Shown: in pieces, positions 16,153 through 21,978 of the stretch
Numbering within the stretch: position 1 is the stretch's first letter
Layout: each line of letters starts with the position of its first letter
NCBI GenBank assembly: GCA_016719855.1
Contig: JADJYH010000036.1
Coordinates: 1 to 21,978 of the forward strand
Length of the DNA stretch: 21,978 nucleotides
Origin: Saprospiraceae bacterium
GTDB taxonomy: Bacteria; Bacteroidota; Bacteroidia; Chitinophagales; Saprospiraceae
Direction: 5' to 3'
Translations under genes and position numbers: made by a program
Notes under the pieces: generated by a model
The model's input: only the letters and a program-made list of their open reading frames with translations
The model's database searches: none
What the model was told of the DNA's origin: nothing

Positions 16153-19100
16153 TTACCAAGCGCCTCCATCGAAATCATCATCTGAGGTTTGTTGTTGTTT
16201 TGGTCGCTTCTGCCAGCCGGATAAAATGCGCCAACAGCCAAGCGCCTTCTTCCCATTTTTTAACCTCAAACTGTTGAAGATGGCTCTCCGGAATCGAGTG
16301 GACGATATGATAGGTTTGCCGGGCTTGTTCACAAGCATTCGCAAATGGCCAACTCCGGACGGGGTATTAAGAAAGACGAGCTTCTTGGTCATTTCCCCTT
16401 CAAGTTTACCAGCCCAAAAAGTGCAGGAAACAAGGATGATGTCAAAATGCTGCCCAAACAGCTCATCATGTGGAATACTCCCATGCCGTTTCGCTCCAAT
16501 TGCTGGATTTTTTCGCTACCAAGCACGTTTTGCTGCTTGAGCTTCAGCAAGTAGTTGGCAATGAGGTCCCGCTGCTCCACCGTGAAGGTTATGATGCCTA
16601 CCGATGGGTAATCGCTGGGGCGTCTGTTTGATTTGGTTCAGCAGCCGGATGATGTGCTGCGCCTCGGTATCGTTAGTGCCTTCCAATTCATGGAAACGGC
16701 CCTCGACATTGTCCACCTGGTAGCTGGCTCCGGTGCTTCGGAAAGTCAAGGGTTTCCTTTATCAAGCCAGAAGTGGGTGTAGGCGGTTCATAGCGGTTGG
16801 AAATCACAGCGGAAGGCACACCATTTTCGAGGGCGTATTGAAGTAGGCTGGTCTCGTTTCCGTAGCTGTCGTTGCTGCCCATGATGACCAGTTTTTGCCC
16901 CATCGGGGCGATGGCCGTGGCCGATTCTACTGAAAACTTGTTGGCTTCGTCAAAAATCACATAGTCAAAATAGCCCTTGCCTTCGGGCAATTCATTGAGC
17001 GCAACATGTGGCGTCACGAACAGGATAGGCAAATAAGCTGTCACCGCCTCGAAGCTGTGTTCGAGCACTTTTGACAATGGCAGGGTTTCCGCTGTTATAT
17101 GTCCCGATTTATCAAAATCAATTGCCAAGCCTGCTTGTTCTTTTTTTTTCAAAGCCTTGATTTCAGTGGACTGCTTATCCTGCCACAGCTTCCCCGTCAA
17201 CTGATTGAAAATCAGTGGTTTGAGTTGATGCTAAGCAGCGTTGAACTGCTCGATTTGCTCTGAGCCTTCGGGCAGAGCAGGCGGTGCGCCTTGGCCAACA
17301 AACTGTTGAAATACCAGCTCTCAAACGCAGCCACCCAGTCCCCCGGTTTTACCTTCACCAGCGCACGAACCACTTTTTGTCCTAAACTACCAAGTCCAAG
17401 CCAGTTGGATTGCCAGGCATGGAATGGCTTGAAATCACGCATGTTGAGCTGTGTGGATTCCAGTTGCTCCATGATGCTCTCAAGGTATTTTTTGGCGTTG
17501 CGGGATGGTGAGGGTCTTGTTCTCCAACGGCTTTTGTTACAGCCCGGACTCTGGTTCAACTCACTCAATCAACGTATCGAGGAAAACTCAATGTCTAATC
17601 GTTGCTCCTTTACATCAAGGCTTGGGTGGGCGGTCTTGCTGTTCAATCCCATCCTTCCTCCTGCACCAGATTGTCAGAGTTGCCATACCACTGGCCCAGC
17701 ACCGAGGGGAAATGGACGAGGTTCTCAGTAGTCACTAGGATGTTCTCGCCGTCCTTGCAGGGTGAAAATTCAACGTCGAAATAAGGGTTGGTCTCGTAGG
17801 CTTTTTGGAAGGCCGGTAGCGTTTGCTTACCTCCTCCTGTGCTGATTTTATTTTTTCTTTTGGATGAAAAAACGGGGAGCACTCAAATGCGCTGGAACCC
17901 GCCGAGGCCCGAATCCGCTACCTAACAGCGCCGTGCTGTTTCTGAATTTCTTCTACCGGCGGCTTCGCCAGGTTGTCAAGATGTGTGAAATATTCACGGT
18001 GGTACTCCAGAACCGGGCGGCGTAGCTGTCCGTTTTGGTGATGTACTCGCTTTTGCAACTCGTTGGTTTCGCCATGAAAAAGCCTGGGATTAGTCTCCAC
18101 AGATTGCTGGCTTTTCTTGGCTTCATTTCCCCACAAAAATTTGGTCGTTGGGGTTGCTCAACGGATGGGTCAGGGTTTTTATGGCTTCGAAAAGTGGTTC
18201 GCTCCGCAAATTCCTGTCACGAGTTGTTCGTGCTCATTGAGCAGGTAACTGAAATCAAAACGTTTAAGTGGCTTGCCAGGCGCTCTTTTCCCTCTATCCT
18301 GTTGCTTGCCATGAAAAGACCAACGGTTTCCGTCCAATTTTGTACCAAAATTTTCCCCTCCACAGCGCTGAAAGTCTGTTGCACAACAGTCCTTGCATGG
18401 AGGTATTGGATCTTTTTGAATTGAAATCCTCCTGTTTGTACCACACCCTGCCTCCACCAGTTGCAGCCGTGCGCAGTAGTTCCAAAAGCGGCATTTTTAT
18501 CATTACAGGGCATCATCCAACAAAAAATGCGGTTGAAAAATGCCGGACCTTGGACAGCAAGTTTTGCGTGTATTTCAGCGATTGGGTCCGTTCCGGGAAA
18601 CTGACAAGGCATTTTTGCCCTCTTAGAGAGAGCGTTGATGAACAAATTTACGAGCGCCTGCGCCTTACCGAGGCATCCTCGCCCTCGACAACGGATGTAT
18701 TTTGGCGGGCAATGGTCACAAAGCAGTTGTTTGTTCTGGGTCGTCGGGTTGGTAAGCGAAGACAAACTCATCCGGCTTGCTGGCTTCCGATGGCACAAAG
18801 AGGTCCTCCGGTCGGGCATCATCGGGTGACCACCGGCTGTTCTGAGGCGGGTAGAGTCCCAGTACGCCAGACCAGTGCATGGCCCCAGCTGCCGCTGAAC
18901 GGACCTATTTCGTCAATTCCCGACGGCGGGATCCACCTCATCTGGGCGCCCAAAAGCTTTCAAAAGTTCAGTCTGGCAGCAATTTCATTGCAAAATTCGG
19001 CAAGTTGCTTTTGGCTATCTTTTGGAAAAGGCCATCTCCTCAGCTCGCTGGACAAGGTCAAGCCCATATTTATCCTTCAAATGGTCGAACAAGCGGTAGT

Positions 19101-19491
19101 TTGGGAGAATATGCCGCTGCTCAAAGGACTAGAGCACCCAGAATCACGCGTGTCTGCGCTAGTTCGGCTACATCTTCCAGATGAAAACCGGAGAAACAAC
19201 GAGTCACTATTAAAGGGTGTCAATGACCAGGGAAGCCAAAACCAAAAGGATTTTGGCCCAAAATTTTAAAATTCCTGGATTCAAAGTAAAGGTGGCGCAA
19301 CTTGTCCGCAGCCAAAGACACCACTATTACTTGCCGGGAGAGCTTCCCGGTCAGCAGTTCGTCCAAAAACACGCTGGCAAAAGCTTTAGTCCGTGTTTCT
19401 TCGTCCACTGCACAAATGTCTGCCCGGTGAAGTAGAACGGCGGGGAATTGTGATAAATGGAATAAATGGAAGGCGATTGATTCCTCCTCAT
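16153..19491 (-). CDS. Large SF1-type helicase-like ATPase (heavily frameshifted)
   Basis: Joined fragments give one protein of about 1100 residues. The N-terminal part (about 19450-18750) reads DEETRTKAFASVFLDELLTGKL, FHLEDVAELAQTRVILGAL and LFDHLKDKYGLDLVQRAEEMAF. A damaged Walker A near 18680 reads as GEGCLGKA followed by QALVNLFINALS. A coiled, charged insertion follows (EYREYFTHLDNLAKPPVEEIQKQ and later PAFQKAYETNPYFDVEFSP), then DWVAAFESWYFNSLLAKAHRLL. Motif II is FDYVIFDEANKFS (near 16940), followed by QKLVIMGSND. Then come ITFTVEQRDLIANYLLKL, FGQHFDIILVS and GLVNLKGKMTKKLVFLNTPSGVGHL, ending DDDFDGGAW at 16153. Order and spacing fit the DUF4011/UPF1-like helicases. The start is uncertain: 19491 is an ATG that needs a frameshift soon after. 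The role may be defence or DNA repair. Confidence 0.6.
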
Positions 19492-19737
19492 GGACACTAT
19501 GTTTGTTGCATGACTGGCATCAATATTAAAATAATGCCTGTTTTTATAACTGCCTAAGAATGAGCACGTAAGAACTGGATTTTTTACGAAAACACAAATT
19601 TAGCTGCAATACATCGGACTTTTGTTGAACCACAATGCCAATTTCCTTAAAACTGGTTTTTTAGTATCAACTATGACGAAATCGCAGCGCTCAAACCGCT
19701 TTTGCGGGCGATGCTGTTCAACTCAAAAAAACGCAAC
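19492..19737. other. Divergent intergenic region
   Basis: AT-rich spacer between the divergent helicase-like gene and the peroxidase. At 19670-19737 a frame reads YDEIAALKPLLRAMLFNSKKRN directly into the peroxidase start. It looks slightly protein-like but is only about 30 codons after a stop, and is not called as a gene. No promoter box was clear. Confidence 0.4.
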
Positions 19738-20321
19738 ATGAAAAGAATTAAGTTCACTTTTTCTTTCCTTGATTGCTTTGGTTTCCTGTGCAAATCAAAC
19801 CGCCCGACAGCGCCAACAAACAATGATTCGGCCAAATCGTCAAGCTCGTTTTATGACTTTAGATGCCCGAACTGGAGTCCGGCAAGCTCATTGACTTCCA
19901 GCCAATACAAGGGCAAAAGCTTTAGATTGCTTAACTCAACATGTGGCCTCAGGGTGCGGCTACACGCCGCAGTATGCCGATTGGGAAGCATTTTACAAAA
20001 GCGCATGGAGACAAAGTGATTATTAGCGCTGGCTTTCCTGCCAACAACTTTATGGGGCAGGAGCCGGGCGGCGCCAACGATGACATTGCCAGCTTTTGCT
20101 CTAAAACTACGGCGTCACCTTTTGTTTTAAAATCAGCGTAAAAGGCGACGACGGTGATCCGTTGTACAAGTAGGCTTTCCCTGAAATCGCTCAACGGCTG
20201 GGTTGACCAGGCCTTCGACTACATGGAACTTCTGCAAGTACGTCGTGAATGAAGGGGGAATTGGTGAGCTTTTTCCCGTCAGGAGTGAAAGCCGGATGAT
20301 GCTGAGTTCAAAGAAAGCTGA
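19738..20321 (+). CDS. Glutathione peroxidase-family lipoprotein (frameshifted)
   Basis: This thiol peroxidase of the GPx/BtuE family reduces hydroperoxides, in bacteria usually with thioredoxin. The start at 19738 gives MKRIKFTFSFL and, one frame over, LIALVSCANQT, a lipobox, so it is likely anchored on the periplasmic side. Joined frames read SSSFYDF, VASGCGYTPQYADWEAFYK with the catalytic Cys, GFPANNFMGQEPG with the Gln, DIASFCSK, YGVTF, ISVKGDDGDPLYK, LKSLNGWVD and TWNFCKYVV with the Trp and Asn. All four catalytic positions (Cys, Gln, Trp, Asn) are therefore present. At least six frame changes occur. The stop at 20321 is a best guess, with KPDDAEFKES just before. Size is about 194 residues, normal for a GPx with a lipoprotein leader. 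It is followed by a good terminator. Confidence 0.85.
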
Positions 20322-20352
20322 TGGGGATGCCAAGACCCAATTTGCGCAAAGA

Positions 20353-20385
20353 AAAGCCCTGCCGCTGTTAAGCTGGCAGGGCTTT
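20353..20385. terminator. Terminator between convergent peroxidase and lpd genes
   Basis: AAAGCCCTGCC (20353-20363) and GGCAGGGCTTT (20375-20385) form a perfect 11-bp stem with an 11-base loop. There are A and T tracts on the two sides, so it can serve both converging genes, though the T-run is short. Confidence 0.85.
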
Positions 20386-20410
20386 CCCTGTTCTTATTGT
20401 GATACCAAAA

Positions 20411-21853
20411 TCAAGGTGAATCACCTCTCCATAAGCCGCCGCTGCTGCACTCCATGATGGCCTCGCTCATGGTGGGGTGCGGGTGCACGGCCTTGATGAT
20501 TTCATGGCCCGTGGTTTCGAGCTTGCGCGCTACCACCACTTCGGCAATCATTTCCGTCACGTTGGCCCCAATCATGTGGGCGCCCAGCCACTCGCCGTAC
20601 TTCTCATCGAAGATGAACTTGACAAAGCCGTCCTTCACCGCCGGCAGCCGGGGCTTTGCCAGGAGACACCGGAGGGAACTTGCCCACGATCACCTCGTAG
20701 CCCTGCTCCAGCTGGCCTTACTCCGTCATGCCCGACCGAGGCAATTTCGGGCGAGGAGGTAGGTGCAAGCCGAGGATTTTGGTAGTAATCGAGCGGCTCG
20801 GGGTGGTGGCCGGCAATTTCTCGACGCAGATAATGCCCTCGGCCCGAGCGACATGGGCCAGCGCAGGGCGCCCGGCACGATGTCGCCGATGGCGTAGATA
20901 CCGGCCACATTGGTCTGATAGAAATCATCCACGGTTCGCAAGCCGGCCTTTCTCTACCATGCGGCTCTTCGAGGCCCGAGGTTTCTCGGTGTTCCGGTGA
21001 CTACGCCGGCGGCGCTCGACACCCACGTCGCACTCAATCTGGGTCGTCCCTTGGCCGTTTTTGCGGTCCCCGGTCTTCAACTGGCGACGCTGTCCCAGTA
21101 ATATCGACCGTTACTTCCGAGGCGCTGGTGAGCACCTTGACGCCTTTTTAAAGATTTTGGGACAGTTACTTTTCCATCTGGCGCGACACCTCTTCTCCTC
21201 CGGGGCACGATGCCTATACGGGCAGGTATTCCACCACCGTCACCTCCGAACCTGCTAGTGCTGTAGAATAAGACGCAAACTCGGCGCCGATGCGCCCGAA
21301 CCCACCACCACCAGGCGCTTAGGCTGCTTTCTCCGGGCGCATGGCACTGCGGTAGCCACCGGTTTTCTTGCCGTCGATGGGCAGATTCGGCAACGGAGCT
21401 CGCGCGAACGGGCGCCGGAGGAGAATATGGACTTGGCTCTCCATTCGGTTTCCTTGCCGCTCCGTCGGCCTTGGTAACCTCCACTTTACCGGCCTCGGAG
21501 CGGCCTGCCGGTGCCATCAATCACGGTAATCTTATTCTTCTTGAACAGGAAGTTGATGCCCTACTCCTCCCATCAGCGCACGACTCTTTTCCCGGTACTG
21601 TCGCTGAATACGGCGCAGTCGTGGCCGTTTTCGGCGCTCGAGGCCGTAATCGGCGGCGTGGTTTGAGGTACTCGAATACACGGGCGCTCTTGAGCGGAGC
21701 TTTGGTGGGATGCAGCCCCAGTTGAGGCAGATGCCCCAGCGACTCGCGCTCCACAACGGCTACTTTCAGATTTAATTGGGCTGCACGGATGGCAGCCACG
21801 TAGCCTCCAGGTACTGCAGGAGCGATTAGGTCAAAAATTAAATTTGATGATTT
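20411..21853 (-). CDS. lpdA: Dihydrolipoyl dehydrogenase, E3 (heavily frameshifted)
   Basis: This FAD enzyme reoxidises lipoyl groups of 2-oxo-acid dehydrogenase or glycine cleavage complexes with NAD+. Joined frames give FDLI...PGGYVAAIRAAQLNLKVAVVERESLG, then the redox-active disulfide motif ICLNWGCIP (C-x4-C), KSARVFEYL and HAADYGLE. The NAD-binding segment follows (VVVGSG plus GAEFA, with SEVTVVEYLPV), then the FAD-binding VAGIYAIGDIVPG. The dimer domain ends GEWLGAHMIGANVTEMIAEVVVARKLETTGHEI, then HPHPTMSEAIME with the catalytic His and Glu. The first dinucleotide motif, normally GAGPGG, reads APAVPGG. This is probably error, as the area is very noisy. No ATG is found at the expected start near 21853. 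The stop is at or near 20411. Size is about 480 residues, normal. No complex partner is in view. Confidence 0.88.
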
Positions 21854-21978
21854 GTTTTGATGTTGTTGATTTCCAGCCGGGAAATCTGGCTGGAAGCCCC
21901 TATGGATAACCAATTGAGCGCTCCGAAGAAGCAGCGCAGAGATGGCGCTTGATAAGAAAGCACTTGTTTGGGCAAGGG
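21854..21978. other. Right edge, upstream of lpd
   Basis: The first codons and the leader of the dehydrogenase should lie here. A minus-strand frame from 21913 runs into the gene, but its first 20 residues do not resemble the family. The palindromic TTTCCAGCCGGGAAATCTGGCTGGAA (about 21870-21895) contains inverted TTCCAGCC/GGCTGGAA arms that could form a hairpin. Confidence 0.35.

Noticed and set aside
18268..19269. Long plus-strand open frame of 333 codons opposite the helicase-like gene
   Set aside because: Its protein has no recognisable pattern and lies antisense to fragments that join into a helicase. It is a shadow frame lengthened by the frameshifts.
19670..19737. Protein-like fragment YDEIAALKPLLRAMLFNSKKRN before the peroxidase
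   Set aside because: It follows a stop codon closely, is about 30 codons long and has no start or stop of its own; probably chance or leader sequence.

Overview
The window looks like a chromosomal piece of a member of the Bacteroidota. The evidence is a SusC/SusD pair, an outer-membrane-type nutrient uptake gene set with secreted LamG proteins, a DUF7935-like small membrane protein, TAnnTTTG-type promoter boxes and AT-rich leaders without Shine-Dalgarno sites. A Saprospiraceae-like origin is possible, but that is only an impression. The left edge cuts through a gene and the right edge lies just upstream of another.

Layout. (1) Positions 1-10801, minus strand: a carbohydrate-uptake style locus. 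It reads susC, then susD, then a large secreted protein with an all-helical-looking front part, a PKD/Ig-like domain and a LamG domain, then a second secreted protein with four tandem LamG domains followed by at least two fibronectin type III domains (cut by the window edge). (2) Positions 10802-11968: a divergent regulatory region with a strong dyad, then an AraC-family regulator on the plus strand, probably the switch for the locus. (3) Positions 12021-12335: a shared terminator, tRNA-Pro(TGG) and tRNA-Ser(GCT), both minus. (4) Positions 12443-15365: housekeeping genes, namely dnaA (minus), a DUF7935-like membrane protein (minus) and a divergent A-type Fe-S carrier (plus) with a textbook terminator. 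(5) Positions 15748-19491, minus: a large SF1-type helicase-like protein followed, one codon after its stop, by a 133-residue protein resembling the nuclease-like tail that is often fused to such helicases. (6) Positions 19738-20385: a lipoprotein glutathione peroxidase (plus) with a terminator, convergent with (7) dihydrolipoyl dehydrogenase (minus), which runs toward the right edge.

Data quality dominates the reading. Almost every gene longer than about 350 bases is split between reading frames, yet the pieces join into complete, conserved proteins. Several breaks can be placed exactly at a homopolymer one base too short (susD, dnaA, the DUF7935-like gene). The tRNA-Ser gene shows the same kind of defect. 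I therefore treat the frameshifts as sequence errors, not as pseudogenes, and give each gene as one span. Errors become denser after about 16 kb, where some catalytic motifs also look damaged. Exact starts and ends there are approximate.

No clearly new system stands out. The most worthwhile leads are the split helicase/nuclease-like pair, the unidentified secreted protein of the SusCD locus, the dyad in the susC leader, and the perfect 20-bp inverted repeat downstream of susD.
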